A stretch of 64,000 bases of DNA from Streptomyces sp. BK239 (GCF_004217285.1 NZ_SHKS01000010.1:62001-126000), one strand, 5' to 3'. Positions 49,845 through 58,302 are shown, numbered from the stretch's first letter. The notes: generated by a model from the letters alone, not told the origin. Translations and numbers: made by a program.

Positions 49845-49862
49845 ATGCCGACCGGTCGGTAT
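49845..49862. promoter_or_regulatory. Palindromic operator before the kinase/ACAD operon
   Basis: ATGCCGACCGGTCGGTAT is the most symmetrical of the family: one base (G for A) departs from the perfect 18-bp palindrome ATACCGACCGGTCGGTAT. Position 43 bp before the kinase start fits an operator. Confidence 0.75.
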
Positions 49863-50070
49863 GTAGTCCAGGGGCGACGCCCAACGTGATCGGGGCCACC
49901 CTAGTGCCCCCGCCCGCGCGCGGGCGTGACCCGTGTGCTCCGGGTGAAGGCCGGCCATGGCGTACCTCTTCCGGGGTACGGGGGTGACGACGGACAGGCC
50001 GCCACGCGAACGGCACATCTCGGGGCATCCGGGCTTGCGTGGCGATCGAGCACCCCGGAGGGTCGGTGGC

Positions 50071-51006
50071 ATGAAGGGCATCACATACAACCGGTACGGC
50101 GGGCCCGAGGTCCTGGAGTACGGGGAGGTGCGCGACCCCAAGGTCGGCCCCGACTCGGTCCTGGTCAAGGTGCGGGCGGCGGCCGTCAACCCCGTCGACT
50201 GGAAGTGCCGCGAGGGCTATCTCGACGGCATCCTCGACGCCGTCTTCCCGGTGGTCCCCGGCTGGGACGTCGCCGGGGTCGTCGTCCAGCCCGGCGCCGC
50301 CGTCACCGAGTTCGCGGTCGGCGACGAGGTCATCGGCTACGTCCGCGAGGACTTCCTCTCCCGGGGGACCTTCGCCGAGTACGTGGCCGCTCCGGTGCGC
50401 ACCCTCGCGCGCAAGCCGCGCAACCTCACCTGGGAGGAGGCGGCGGGCCTGCCGCTGGTGGGGCTCACGGCCTACCAGGTGCTGACCAAGGCGCTGGAGG
50501 TCAAGCGCGGCGACACCGTGCTGGTCCACGCGGCGGCCGGCGGCGTCGGCTCGGTCGCCGTGCAGATCGCGCGCCATCTCGGCGCGCGGGTGATCGGCAC
50601 GGCGAGCGAGACCAACCACGACTTCGTGCGCTCGCTGGGCGGCGAACCCGTGAGCTACGGCGAGGGCATGGCCGAACGGGTGCGCGGGCTGGCGCCCGAG
50701 GGCGTGGACGCCGCCTTCGACACGATCGGCGGCGACACCCTGAAGACCTCAGCCAACCTGCTGGCCCCCGACGGGCGCCTCGCCTCGATCGCCGACGGCG
50801 ACGTCGCCGAGTACGGCGGCCACTACTGCTTCGTCCGCCCCGACACCGAGGACCTCACCCGCCTGGCGGAACTGGCCGAGCAGGGCGTGGTCTCGGTGCA
50901 CGTGTCGGAGACGTTCCCCCTGGAGCGCGCGGAGGAGGCCCACCGGCGCAACCAGGAGGGCCGCACCCGGGGCAAGATCGTCGTCACGGTCGACTGGGAG
51001 TCGTAG
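50071..51006 (+). CDS. NADP-dependent quinone oxidoreductase-like MDR protein
   Basis: 311 residues. The GroES-like half starts MKGITYNRYGGPEVLEYGEV and has VNPVDWKCREGYL; there are no zinc-binding cysteine clusters, so this is the zinc-free quinone-oxidoreductase branch. VLVHAAAGGVGSVAVQIARHLGARVIGTAS is the NADP loop. It reduces quinones or enones with NADPH. GGAGGG lies eight bases before the ATG at 50071. It is divergent from the kinase/ACAD operon across 268 bp, so the operator at 49845 could affect it, although it is far away. Confidence 0.92.
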   Translation: MKGITYNRYGGPEVLEYGEVRDPKVGPDSVLVKVRAAAVNPVDWKCREGYLDGILDAVFPVVPGWDVAGVVVQPGAAVTEFAVGDEVIGYVREDFLSRGTFAEYVAAPVRTLARKPRNLTWEEAAGLPLVGLTAYQVLTKALEVKRGDTVLVHAAAGGVGSVAVQIARHLGARVIGTASETNHDFVRSLGGEPVSYGEGMAERVRGLAPEGVDAAFDTIGGDTLKTSANLLAPDGRLASIADGDVAEYGGHYCFVRPDTEDLTRLAELAEQGVVSVHVSETFPLERAEEAHRRNQEGRTRGKIVVTVDWES

Positions 51007-51060
51007 CGGGCGGGTCCTCAACACGGCTGCCCCGACGGCTGCCACGACGCGCGGCCGCCG

Positions 51061-51471
51061 TCAGAGGACCAGCACCGCCCCGCACACGGCCACCGCGACC
51101 GTGCACAGCGCCGCCAGGGCGGCGTGGCGGGGGCTCAGGGCCGGCGGCTCGGCGACCGTCGTGGTCTGTCTGGGCCCGTCGGCCTCCGGGGGCCGGCCGG
51201 CCCGGACACCCCCGGCGGCCGGTTCCGCCCCCGCAGGCCGCTCGCCCTGACCCGTCCCGGTGAGCCCGCTGATCCGGCGGTGCGCCAGCAGCAGGAAGCC
51301 CAGCCAGGCCGCGCAGCACAGGGCGCACGCCACGACCCCCGCGGCCGACACCCCGCCGTGCAGCGCGGCCCTCCCGGCCAGCACCGCCGCGACGGTGCTC
51401 GACAGCGTCGTACGCCGCCACGCGAGCCGGGTCCGCTCGGGCTGTAGGCCGGGATCGCGCCCGCCGCTCAC
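51061..51471 (-). CDS. DUF202 family membrane protein
   Basis: 136 residues. The N-terminus VSGGRDPGLQPERTRLAWRRTTL followed by two hydrophobic helices is the DUF202 pattern (PERTxLAWxRT). A Pro/Gly-rich loop precedes a third helix near the C-terminus. The GTG start at 51471 overlaps the upstream DUF202 gene's stop as GTGA. Two adjacent, dissimilar DUF202 proteins often occur together and may form a heteromer; their function is unknown. Confidence 0.82.
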   Translation of the reverse strand: MSGGRDPGLQPERTRLAWRRTTLSSTVAAVLAGRAALHGGVSAAGVVACALCCAAWLGFLLLAHRRISGLTGTGQGERPAGAEPAAGGVRAGRPPEADGPRQTTTVAEPPALSPRHAALAALCTVAVAVCGAVLVL

Positions 51472-51866
51472 CCGTCCCACCCGAGCAGCACGACCACGAC
51501 CATCGCGACGGCCACCACCGCGACGACGACGCCCAGCAGCGCGGGGAACCGGGAGGCCGGCAGATCCTCGCCCCGCCGCATCGCCCGCTCGCACCGCACC
51601 CAGTGGTTCACCGCCCGCAGCGAGCACAGCACCCCCGCCGCGAGCAGCGCGAGCGCGAGACCCACGCGCCACCCCCACGGCAGATCGGGCAGGAACTGGT
51701 CCACCGCGAACCCGCCGCCGATCAGCGCGAGCGCCGTCCGCAGCCACGCGAGGAACGTCCGCTCGTTGGCCAGCGAGAAGCGGTAGTCGGGCGTCCGCCC
51801 CTCCTCCCGGACGCCCTCGGGCGCGAACCACAGCCGGACGTTGCGCACGAACTCGTCACCGGGCAC
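51468..51866 (-). CDS. DUF202/YidH family membrane protein
   Basis: 132 residues from a GTG. DYRFSLANERTFLAWLRTALALIGGGFAVDQF is the YidH-like DUF202 signature, followed by two more membrane helices (WGWRVGLALALLAAGVLCSL and FPALLGVVVAVVAVAMVVVVLLGW). It overlaps the Nudix gene upstream by 11 bp and the second DUF202 gene downstream by 4 bp, so all three are translated from one message. Confidence 0.88.
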   Translation of the reverse strand: MPGDEFVRNVRLWFAPEGVREEGRTPDYRFSLANERTFLAWLRTALALIGGGFAVDQFLPDLPWGWRVGLALALLAAGVLCSLRAVNHWVRCERAMRRGEDLPASRFPALLGVVVAVVAVAMVVVVLLGWDG

Positions 51867-52368
51867 GGAACTCCTTGAGCCGGTCGTACGCGGCGAGACC
51901 GTCCGGCACCCACCGCCACTCGGTCAGACGGCGCTCGATCTCCTCCTCGGTGAGGAAGTCGTGCCAGGCGACCTCCTCCACCTGGGGGCTGACCGGCAGC
52001 TCGCAGCGGGCCTCGTACACCGCCGACCACCAGGTGCGGCCGTCCCCGCCGTCGTACAGGAACTTGAAGAGGAACCGGGGCCGGGGCAGCCCCGCGACGC
52101 CGAGCTCCTCCTCGGCCTCACGCAGAGCCGCGTCGTCGTAGGCCTCGCCGGCGCCGACCACCCCGCCGACGAACATGTCGTGGAGGGAGGGGAAGACCAG
52201 CTTGTCCGCCGTGCGCCGGTGGACGAAGACCCGCCCCTCGGCGTCCCGCGCGAGAACGAACACGCACCGGTGACGCAGCCCCCGGGCATAGGCCTCCCCG
52301 CGCGGGGACCGTCCGACGACCTGGTCCGTCTCATCGACGATGTCGATGATCTCGTCAGCAGCACTCAT
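51856..52368 (-). CDS. Nudix hydrolase
   Basis: 170 residues. GGVVGAGEAYDDAALREAEEELG fits the Nudix box GX5EX7REUXEEXGU exactly. The surrounding sequence (VFVLARDAEGRVFVHRRTADKLVFPSLHDMFVGG) belongs to the IPP-isomerase-like/YfcD branch, which hydrolyses nucleotide-diphosphate or related substrates; the actual substrate is unknown. The ATG at 52368 (MSAADEIIDIVDETDQVV) has a G-rich leader; an ATG nine bases upstream is also possible. It leads the DUF202 operon. Confidence 0.9.
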   Translation of the reverse strand: MSAADEIIDIVDETDQVVGRSPRGEAYARGLRHRCVFVLARDAEGRVFVHRRTADKLVFPSLHDMFVGGVVGAGEAYDDAALREAEEELGVAGLPRPRFLFKFLYDGGDGRTWWSAVYEARCELPVSPQVEEVAWHDFLTEEEIERRLTEWRWVPDGLAAYDRLKEFRAR

Positions 52369-52404
52369 ACCCCCCATCCAACCAGGGGCTACTGAGGCCA
52401 GGGG

Positions 52405-53319
52405 CTACTGAGGCTGCAGATCGCGGAAGCGCTCGCGTTCCGCCCCGCCCTGCGGCATCGCGGGATGCAGGCCCAGCAGGACGATGCCCGCCACGACCGC
52501 CGCGAGACCCGCCGACTCCCACGCCAGCGCGCCCGTGTCGGTACGCAGCCGGTCACCGAGGAAGCCGACTCCGCAGGCGATCCCGGCGAGCGGCTGCGCC
52601 GCCGTCAGCGCGGGCAGCGACATCCGCAGCGGCGCGGTCTCGAAGGCGCTCTGCACCAGCACCAGGCCGGTCACCCCGAGCGCCAGCACGGCGTACGGCT
52701 GCCAGCCGCTCAGCAGCTCCAGGAGACCGCCCTCGCCGAACCGCTCGCCGCTCACCCGCGTCAACGCGTCCTGGACGCCGTACAGGACACCGGCCGCAAG
52801 CGACAGGAACACCGGGGCCGAGGACACGCTCGCGTGCCGCTTGGCGTACCCCGTGAGCAGCAGCGCCCCACCGACCATCAGACCGATGATCAGCCAGTGC
52901 CGCAGCGGATCGGTGACCGCGGTGCCGCCGCGCGGCTGGCCCGCCACGATGAACGCCGTCACCCCGCCCGCCAGCAGCAGCAGCCCCGCCCAGCCCTGCC
53001 GGCCCAGGGGCTGTCTGGTCTGGTGGCGCGACAGGGCCAGCGCGAACAGCAGGTTCGTCGCCAGCAGCGGTTCGACCAGGGAGATCTCGCCGTTGCCGAG
53101 CGCGACAGCGCCCAGCGCCATGCCGGCCACCATCAACGCGATGCCCCCCAGCCAGCGCGGCATCCGCATCAGGTCGAGCAGCAGCCGGGGCGAGAGGAAG
53201 TCGCCGAGGGGAGCCTTCTGGGCCGCGCTCTGCTGGAGGACGAAGCCGAAGCCCAGGCAACAGGCCGCACTCACGGCGAGAACCAGAACCACAACCGACA
53301 CGCTGCGTACCTCGATCAT
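52405..53319 (-). CDS. DMT-superfamily transporter
   Basis: 304 residues with nine or ten membrane helices and no soluble domain. The arrangement (SVVVLVLAVSAACCLGFGFVLQQSAAQKAPL; LGNGEISLVEPLLATNLLFALALSRH; GVLYGVQDALTRVSGERFG; APLRMSLPALTAAQPLAGIACG) fits the DMT/EamA-like group often annotated in actinobacteria beside Nudix genes. Substrate unknown. The gene ends 37 bp before the Nudix start, so the four genes may be one operon. Start at 53319 is the first ATG, with no strong alternative. Confidence 0.83.
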   Translation of the reverse strand: MIEVRSVSVVVLVLAVSAACCLGFGFVLQQSAAQKAPLGDFLSPRLLLDLMRMPRWLGGIALMVAGMALGAVALGNGEISLVEPLLATNLLFALALSRHQTRQPLGRQGWAGLLLLAGGVTAFIVAGQPRGGTAVTDPLRHWLIIGLMVGGALLLTGYAKRHASVSSAPVFLSLAAGVLYGVQDALTRVSGERFGEGGLLELLSGWQPYAVLALGVTGLVLVQSAFETAPLRMSLPALTAAQPLAGIACGVGFLGDRLRTDTGALAWESAGLAAVVAGIVLLGLHPAMPQGGAERERFRDLQPQ

Positions 53320-53736
53320 CGGGTCGGGCCACGGGAGACGCGGTGGCCGACTTCAGTGTCCCAGCGCCTTCGGCGGCTGTCCCTGGGAATCACCCTCGAG
53401 GACGCTCCCGGGAGCAACCCCGGGCCGGGAGCCTGACGCGGTCGCGGCACACCCGACGGGACCGGCGCGGGGTCCGGGGCCGTGGGCGCGGGGCGGCCGT
53501 ACCGCCATGGTCCGCGACCTCGGCGGCCCGCGCCATGGCGTACGCCACATCGACTGTGGCGCAACCGCTTCCACCAGCGGGGACTGTCACCAAGTCCCTT
53601 CTACCATGCGATAGTTGACACCTGTCACATGGGCGGGCTCCTTGACGGTAAGCGCTCGCTGACGTTTGGCTGTGCGCCGATCGGCCGTTCGCGTGCCGAT
53701 GCCAGGCCCGTCACGAGGAGGGTGAGAAGACCCCCG
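53320..53736. other. 417-bp divergent intergenic region
   Basis: The region separates the DMT transporter (minus) from the TPR-like gene (plus). TGACACCTGTCA (53616-53627) is a perfect inverted repeat overlapping a TTGACA -35-like hexamer at 53615, and TTGACG follows near 53642. Other short open frames lack ribosome sites and codon bias. No gene is supported. Confidence 0.45.
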
Positions 53737-54744
53737 GTGCCACTGATCCCGACCCCGCGCACGCCCCGCCCCGGACCCGAGGCCCTCGACGACACCGAGC
53801 TGGCCGCCGCCCGGACCGACCTCGCCGAGGGTCGCTGGCAGACCGCCCGCTCCCTGCTCGCCCGGACCGGCGACGACTGGGACCGCCGCGGTCACCGCCT
53901 CACCGTCCTCGCCCTCGACCCGGCCGCCGTCCCGCACGCCCACGCGTGGCTGTGCGCCGAACCCGGATCCGCCGACGCCACCGCCCTGCTCGCCCTCGCC
54001 CGGGCACGCCGCGCCCTCGCCGGCGCCGAGGACCCCGCCGCCGCCCGCGCCGCCTGCCGGGAAGCCGCCGCCCTCGCACCCGCCGACCCCACCCCCTGGC
54101 TCGGCCTCCTCCAGCTCGAACACACCGGCGGCGCCGACGCCGTACGGATCTTCGAGGAGATCACGACCCGGCACCGCGACCACCACCACGCCCACCACCT
54201 GATGGTCGCCCTGCTCGCCGAACGCCGGGCCGCCGCCGGCCCCGACCCGCTCCACGAGGTCTACGCGTTCGCCACCCGGGCCGCCGAACAGGCCCCCGCC
54301 GACTCGCCCCTCGCCATCCTCCCCGTCGTCGCGCACGCCGAGCGCTACCGCGCCCTCGCCGTCCGCGGCCTCGCCCCCGCCGACCCGGCCACCGCACCCC
54401 ACTGGCGCGACCACCGGTCCGGCGCCGTCATGAGAGCCGCCTTCGACTGGTGGCTCGAATGGGAGCACGACGACCACCCCCGCCGCCTGATCGACCTGAA
54501 CTACCTCGCCCACGCCAAGATCTGCGAAGGCCGGCCCGCCGAGGCCGCCGCCCTGTTCCACCGCATCGGCGACCACGTCACCCCCGCCCCCTGGTCCTAC
54601 CCCGACCGCGACCCCTACGCCGCCTTCCGCGCCGCCCGCAGCCGCTCCCTCGGCACCCGGCTCCACCCGCTGCCCGCCCGACCCCCGGCCGGGGAACCCC
54701 CTACGGGCAGCGCCACCCCCGCCGCCTCCTTACAAAGTCCTTAA
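53737..54744 (+). CDS. Tetratricopeptide-like hypothetical protein
   Basis: About 335 residues if translation begins at the GTG at 53737 (VPLIPTPRTPRP); GTGs upstream at 53722 and longer extensions exist but are not better supported. It is Ala/Arg-rich and helical, with TPR-like hairpins (LAEGRWQTARSLLARTGDDWDRRGHRLTVLAL, AALAPADPTPWLGLLQLEHTGGADAVRIFEEI). DHHHAHHLMVALLAERRAAAG and FDWWLEWEHDDHPRRLIDLNYLAHAKIC are distinctive His/Trp-rich blocks. No signal peptide. Families of this kind are common in Streptomyces with no known role. It lies 51 bp before the molybdoenzyme gene. Confidence 0.65.
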   Translation: MPLIPTPRTPRPGPEALDDTELAAARTDLAEGRWQTARSLLARTGDDWDRRGHRLTVLALDPAAVPHAHAWLCAEPGSADATALLALARARRALAGAEDPAAARAACREAAALAPADPTPWLGLLQLEHTGGADAVRIFEEITTRHRDHHHAHHLMVALLAERRAAAGPDPLHEVYAFATRAAEQAPADSPLAILPVVAHAERYRALAVRGLAPADPATAPHWRDHRSGAVMRAAFDWWLEWEHDDHPRRLIDLNYLAHAKICEGRPAEAAALFHRIGDHVTPAPWSYPDRDPYAAFRAARSRSLGTRLHPLPARPPAGEPPTGSATPAASLQSP

Positions 54745-54795
54745 CGGCACCGGAAACCCTGGCCCCGCGGTCCCCCCGAGTGCTCGAATGGAAAG

Positions 54796-55521
54796 GTGAA
54801 TCCCGAACCGCCCGAGGAACGGGGCGCGCCCATGGGCCGCCGCGTCTTCCTCGGCACCCTCGGCCTGGGCGCCCTCGGCGTCCTCGCCGCGCCCACCCTG
54901 CAACGCGGCCTGGAGGACTTCCTCGGCGGCGCCGCCGACAAGGACCCCACCGGCCTCACCGGCCTGCTCCCCAACGGCGGCGGCTTCCGCTACTACTCCG
55001 TGGCCTCCTCCGTCCCGCACAAGGACGCCGGGTCCTACCGCCTCACCGTCGACGGCCTCGTCGACCGGCCCGCCGCCTACACCCTCGCCGAGCTCAAGGC
55101 CCTGCCGCAGACCCGCGTGGTCAAGGACGTGCAGTGCGTCACCGGCTGGCGGGTCCCCGGCACACCGTTCGAAGGCGTCCGCCTCTCCACGCTGCTCGAC
55201 GCGGCCGGCGTGCGCGCCGACGCCGGCGCGGTCCGCTTCACCTGCTTCGACGGCGTGTACTCCGAGAGCCTCACCCTCGCCCAGGCCCGCCGCTCCGACG
55301 TCCTGGTCGCCCTGCGCATGCGGGACGAGGACCTCGGCCACGACCACGGCGGCCCGGCCCGCCTGTACGTCGCCCCCATGTACTTCTACAAGTCGGCCAA
55401 GTGGCTCTCCGGTATCACCGTCACCGAGGAGGTCCGGCCGGGCTACTGGGAGGAGCGCGGGTACGACGTCGACGCCTGGGTGGGCCGTTCGAACGGGCGG
55501 GACGATGAGCCTACGAGCTGA
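54796..55521 (+). CDS. Tat-exported sulfite-oxidase-fold molybdoenzyme
   Basis: 241 residues. The N-terminus contains a twin-arginine signal (GRRVFLGTLGLGALGVLAAP), so the folded enzyme is exported with its cofactor. The mature part has the sulfite oxidase catalytic fold: YRLTVDGLVDRPAAYTLAEL, and VKDVQCVTGWRVPG where the Cys should bind Mo. LYVAPMYFYKSAKWLSGI is the later conserved block. The compact size without a C-terminal dimerisation domain resembles MsrP/YedY. The next gene encodes a cytochrome b that overlaps it by 17 bp, as with MsrP-MsrQ. The GTG at 54796 is used; 54832 (MGRRVFL) is the alternative. Confidence 0.85.
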   Translation: MNPEPPEERGAPMGRRVFLGTLGLGALGVLAAPTLQRGLEDFLGGAADKDPTGLTGLLPNGGGFRYYSVASSVPHKDAGSYRLTVDGLVDRPAAYTLAELKALPQTRVVKDVQCVTGWRVPGTPFEGVRLSTLLDAAGVRADAGAVRFTCFDGVYSESLTLAQARRSDVLVALRMRDEDLGHDHGGPARLYVAPMYFYKSAKWLSGITVTEEVRPGYWEERGYDVDAWVGRSNGRDDEPTS

Positions 55522-56131
55522 CGCCCCGCCGGCCGCCCCCGCCCGCGTCCACCGCTTCAGCCGCGCCGAACGCTGGATCCACCGCCTTACGGCCGTCCTG
55601 ATGGGCGTCTGCGTGGTGACGGCGTCCTTCCTCTACGTCCCCGAGCTGGCGCGGCTCGTCGGCCGCCGCGAGCTGGTGGTCCGCGTCCACGAGTGGGCCG
55701 GCCTCGCCCTGCCCGCGCCCGTCCTGGCGGGCCTCGCCTCCCGCGCCTTCCGCGCCGACCTCGGCCGACTCAACCGGTTCGGCCCGCACGACCGCCGCTG
55801 GCTGCGGGCCGCCCTGCGCCGGGACCGGCGACGCGCCTCCCGCCCGGCCGGCAAGTTCAACGCGGGGCAGAAGGTCTACGCGTCGTGGATCGCCGGGGCC
55901 ACGCTGGTCATGCTCGGCACGGGGCTGCTGATGTGGTTCACCCACCTCACCCCGCTGGTCTGGCGGACCAGCGCGACCTTCGTCCACGACTGGCTGGCCC
56001 TGACCGTCGGCATCGTCCTCGCCGGCCACATCGGCATGGCCCTCGCCGACCCCGAGGCCCGGCGCGGCATGCGCACCGGATCCGTGAGCGAGGAATGGGC
56101 CGAGCGCGAGCACCCGCTGTGGCGCCGGTGA
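55505..56131 (+). CDS. Membrane cytochrome b partner of the molybdoenzyme
   Basis: 208 residues with four membrane helices. HRFSRAERWIHRLTAVLMG carries the first heme-ligand candidates; VRVHEWAGLALPAPVLAG and VHDWLALTVGIVLAGHIGMAL supply further histidines in helices, consistent with two b hemes as in the formate dehydrogenase/Ni-Fe hydrogenase gamma-type cytochromes. It should pass electrons from quinol to the exported molybdoenzyme, or the reverse. Overlap of 17 bp with the upstream gene shows coupled expression. Confidence 0.87.
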   Translation: MSLRADAPPAAPARVHRFSRAERWIHRLTAVLMGVCVVTASFLYVPELARLVGRRELVVRVHEWAGLALPAPVLAGLASRAFRADLGRLNRFGPHDRRWLRAALRRDRRRASRPAGKFNAGQKVYASWIAGATLVMLGTGLLMWFTHLTPLVWRTSATFVHDWLALTVGIVLAGHIGMALADPEARRGMRTGSVSEEWAEREHPLWRR

Positions 56132-56144
56132 CCGGAACGCGGAA

Positions 56145-56170
56145 GGGGCGCGCGGATCACCGCGCGCCCC
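56145..56170. terminator. Bidirectional terminator
   Basis: GGGGCGCGCGG (56145-56155) and CCGCGCGCCCC (56160-56170) form an 11-bp stem with an ATCA loop between the convergent cytochrome b and gluconate permease genes. Confidence 0.8.
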
Positions 56171-56201
56171 TGACGTCCCCCTTGGGAGTTCGCCCCTGCC
56201 T

Positions 56202-57599
56202 CTATATGACCAGCGACAACAACAGCACCAGCCCGCCGGCGACCACGGAGATGATCGTCTCCATCACCGACCAGGTCCTGATGTTCTGCCCGACGCTCAG
56301 CCCGAAGTACTCCTTCACCAGCCAGAACCCGGCGTCGTTGACATGGCTGAAGAAGAGCGAGCCGGCGCCGATGGCCAGGACCAGCAGGGCGGCGTGGGCC
56401 GTCGACATGTCGGCGGCCAGCGGGGCGACCAGCCCGGCCGCCGAGATCGTCGCCACCGTCGCCGAACCGGTGGCCAGCCGGATCGCCACCGCGATCAGCC
56501 ACGCCAGCAGCAGGGCCGGGATCGACCAGTCCTTGGAGACGTCCAGCACCATCTGCCCGACGCCGCAGTCGATCAGCGTCTGCTTGAAGCCGCCGCCCGC
56601 GCCGACGATCAGCAGGATGCCCGCGATCGGCGCGAGCCCCTTCTCGACGAGCTGCGAGACGCGCTCCCTGGAGAACCCGGCCGGCCTGCCCAGCGTGAAG
56701 ATGCCCACGAGCACGGCGGCGAGCAGGGCGATCAGCGGCGAGCCGACGACGTCGAACACGCGCTGCACGGTGGTGTCGGGGTCGTCCACGACGATGTCGA
56801 CCAGCGCCTTCGCCAGCATCAGCACGACCGGCAGCAGGATGGTCGCCAGCGTCGCGCCGAAGCCGGGCCGCCGCTCCAGTTCCTCCGACGGCCGCTGCGG
56901 GATCATGCGGTCCGGGGCCGGGACGTCCACCCAGCGGGCGGCGTACCGGGAGAAGACCGGGCCGGCGATGACGACGGTCGGGACGGCCACGAGCACGCCG
57001 AGCGCGAGCGTCACCCCCAGGTTGGCGCCGATCGCGTCGATCGCGACCAGCGGGCCGGGGTGCGGCGGCACCAGCCCGTGCATCACGGACAGACCGGCCA
57101 GCGCCGGGATGCCGATCCGCATCAGCGAGTAGTTGCCCCGCTTGGCCACCATCAGCACCACCGGGATCAGCAGCACCACGCCGACCTCGAAGAACAGCGG
57201 CAGACCGATCACCGAGGCGATCAGCACCATCGCCCACGGCATGGAACGGCCGCCCGCCTTGGCGAGGATGGTGTCGACGATCTGGTCGGCGCCGCCGGAG
57301 TCGGCGAGCAGCCTGCCGAGGATCGCGCCGAGCGCGATCAGCACGCCCACACCGGCGACCGTGGTGCCCAGCCCGGTGGTGAAGCTGGCTATGGCCTTGT
57401 CCAGCGGCGCCCCGGCGAACGCGCCGAGCGCGAGCGAGCCGATGGTCAGCGCCAGGAAGGCGTGAAGCTTGAACTTGGTGATGAGCAGGACGATGAGGGC
57501 GATGCCCGCCAGCACGGCGATGCCCAGCTGCGCGTGGCCGGCCGAGGTGATGGGCTCGGCCGAGTCCGCTGCCAGCATCTCGACGCTGAGTCTGGTCAC
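56202..57599 (-). CDS. gntT: GntP-family gluconate:H+ symporter
   Basis: 465 residues with about twelve to fourteen membrane helices. HAFLALTIGSLALGAFAG, GLPLFFEVGVVLLIPVVL, HGLVPPHPGPLVAID and RLATGSATVATISAAG are diagnostic for the GntP/GntT family, which imports gluconate with a proton. The kinase gene lies upstream across a 187-bp repeat-containing spacer in the same orientation, and the GntR-type regulator is divergent from the kinase, making a complete uptake and phosphorylation unit. The N-terminal extension is short and polar. Confidence 0.95.
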   Translation of the reverse strand: MTRLSVEMLAADSAEPITSAGHAQLGIAVLAGIALIVLLITKFKLHAFLALTIGSLALGAFAGAPLDKAIASFTTGLGTTVAGVGVLIALGAILGRLLADSGGADQIVDTILAKAGGRSMPWAMVLIASVIGLPLFFEVGVVLLIPVVLMVAKRGNYSLMRIGIPALAGLSVMHGLVPPHPGPLVAIDAIGANLGVTLALGVLVAVPTVVIAGPVFSRYAARWVDVPAPDRMIPQRPSEELERRPGFGATLATILLPVVLMLAKALVDIVVDDPDTTVQRVFDVVGSPLIALLAAVLVGIFTLGRPAGFSRERVSQLVEKGLAPIAGILLIVGAGGGFKQTLIDCGVGQMVLDVSKDWSIPALLLAWLIAVAIRLATGSATVATISAAGLVAPLAADMSTAHAALLVLAIGAGSLFFSHVNDAGFWLVKEYFGLSVGQNIRTWSVMETIISVVAGGLVLLLSLVI

Positions 57600-57786
57600 G
57601 GGGGTTCCTTGCAGATACGGGGACGGGGGAGGGGTGATGCGAGTACTACGGGTACGGGGGACTGCGGGTACGGGTGCTTCGGGGTACTACGGGTGCGAGG
57701 AGTACGGGCGCCGCAGGTACTACGGGCACGCACGGGCCACCGCTACGGGGGGCGCCCGCGGGTACTGCCGCTTCGGGTGCCTCCGG
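57600..57786. repeat. Degenerate G-rich repeats between gluconokinase and permease genes
   Basis: The spacer carries three near-identical 13-mers, GTACTACGGGTAC (57643), GTACTACGGGTGC (57684) and GTACTACGGGCAC (57717), spaced 41 and 33 bp, plus further ACGGG and GGGTAC units. The unit contains the self-complementary tetramer GTAC. In the mRNA of the gnt operon the strand is C-rich. It may be a slippage product or a recognition array for a protein; function unknown. Confidence 0.6.
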
Positions 57787-58302
57787 CTAAGACGCGTCCG
57801 GAAGCTGCGCCAGGGCCTTGGCGGCCCGCTCGGTGATCTCATCGGGGGAGCCGGAGACGTCGACCGCCGCCCCGGCCTCGTCCGCGCCCAGCGGCTGGAG
57901 CGCGGCGAACTGGGAGTCGAGCAGCGCGGTCGGCATGAAATGCCCCTGCCGCTGCCCCATCCGGTTCTCGATCAACGCCCGGTCGCCCGCGAGGTGCACG
58001 AACACCACTCCGGGCGCGGCGGCCCGGAGCCGGTCGCGGTACGACCGCTTGAGCGCCGAGCAGCTGACCACCCCGCCGAGCCCCGCCCGCCCCTGCGCCC
58101 AGGCGCCGATGGCGTCCAGCCACGGCCACCGGTCGTCGTCGTCGAGCGGGGTGCCGGCCGACATCTTGGCGATGTTGGCCGGCGGGTGGAAGTCGTCACC
58201 CTCGGCGTACGGGACGCCCAGCCGGGCCGCGAGCAGGGGACCGATCGTGGTCTTGCCCGTGCCGGCGACGCCCATCACCACGACGACGTGCGGGGTGCGC
58301 AT
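57787..58302 (-). CDS. gntK: Gluconokinase
   Basis: 171 residues. VVVVMGVAGTGKTTIGPLLA is the P-loop, EGDDFHPPANIAKMSAGTPLDDDDRWPWL is the gluconate-binding segment diagnostic of GntK, and VSCSALKRSYRDRLR carries the lid and substrate arginines; GHFMPTALLDSQFAAL is the late block. It phosphorylates gluconate to 6-phosphogluconate. The ATG at 58302 follows GAGG; an upstream ATG (58353) is unlikely. Divergent GntR regulator across 129 bp. Confidence 0.95.
   Translation of the reverse strand: MRTPHVVVVMGVAGTGKTTIGPLLAARLGVPYAEGDDFHPPANIAKMSAGTPLDDDDRWPWLDAIGAWAQGRAGLGGVVSCSALKRSYRDRLRAAAPGVVFVHLAGDRALIENRMGQRQGHFMPTALLDSQFAALQPLGADEAGAAVDVSGSPDEITERAAKALAQLPDAS

Noticed and set aside
53482..53736. 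Longer N-terminus for the TPR-like protein
   Set aside because: The extra residues look like translated promoter DNA, with stop-poor GC-rich text and no ribosome site; GTG 53737 begins the conserved-looking part.
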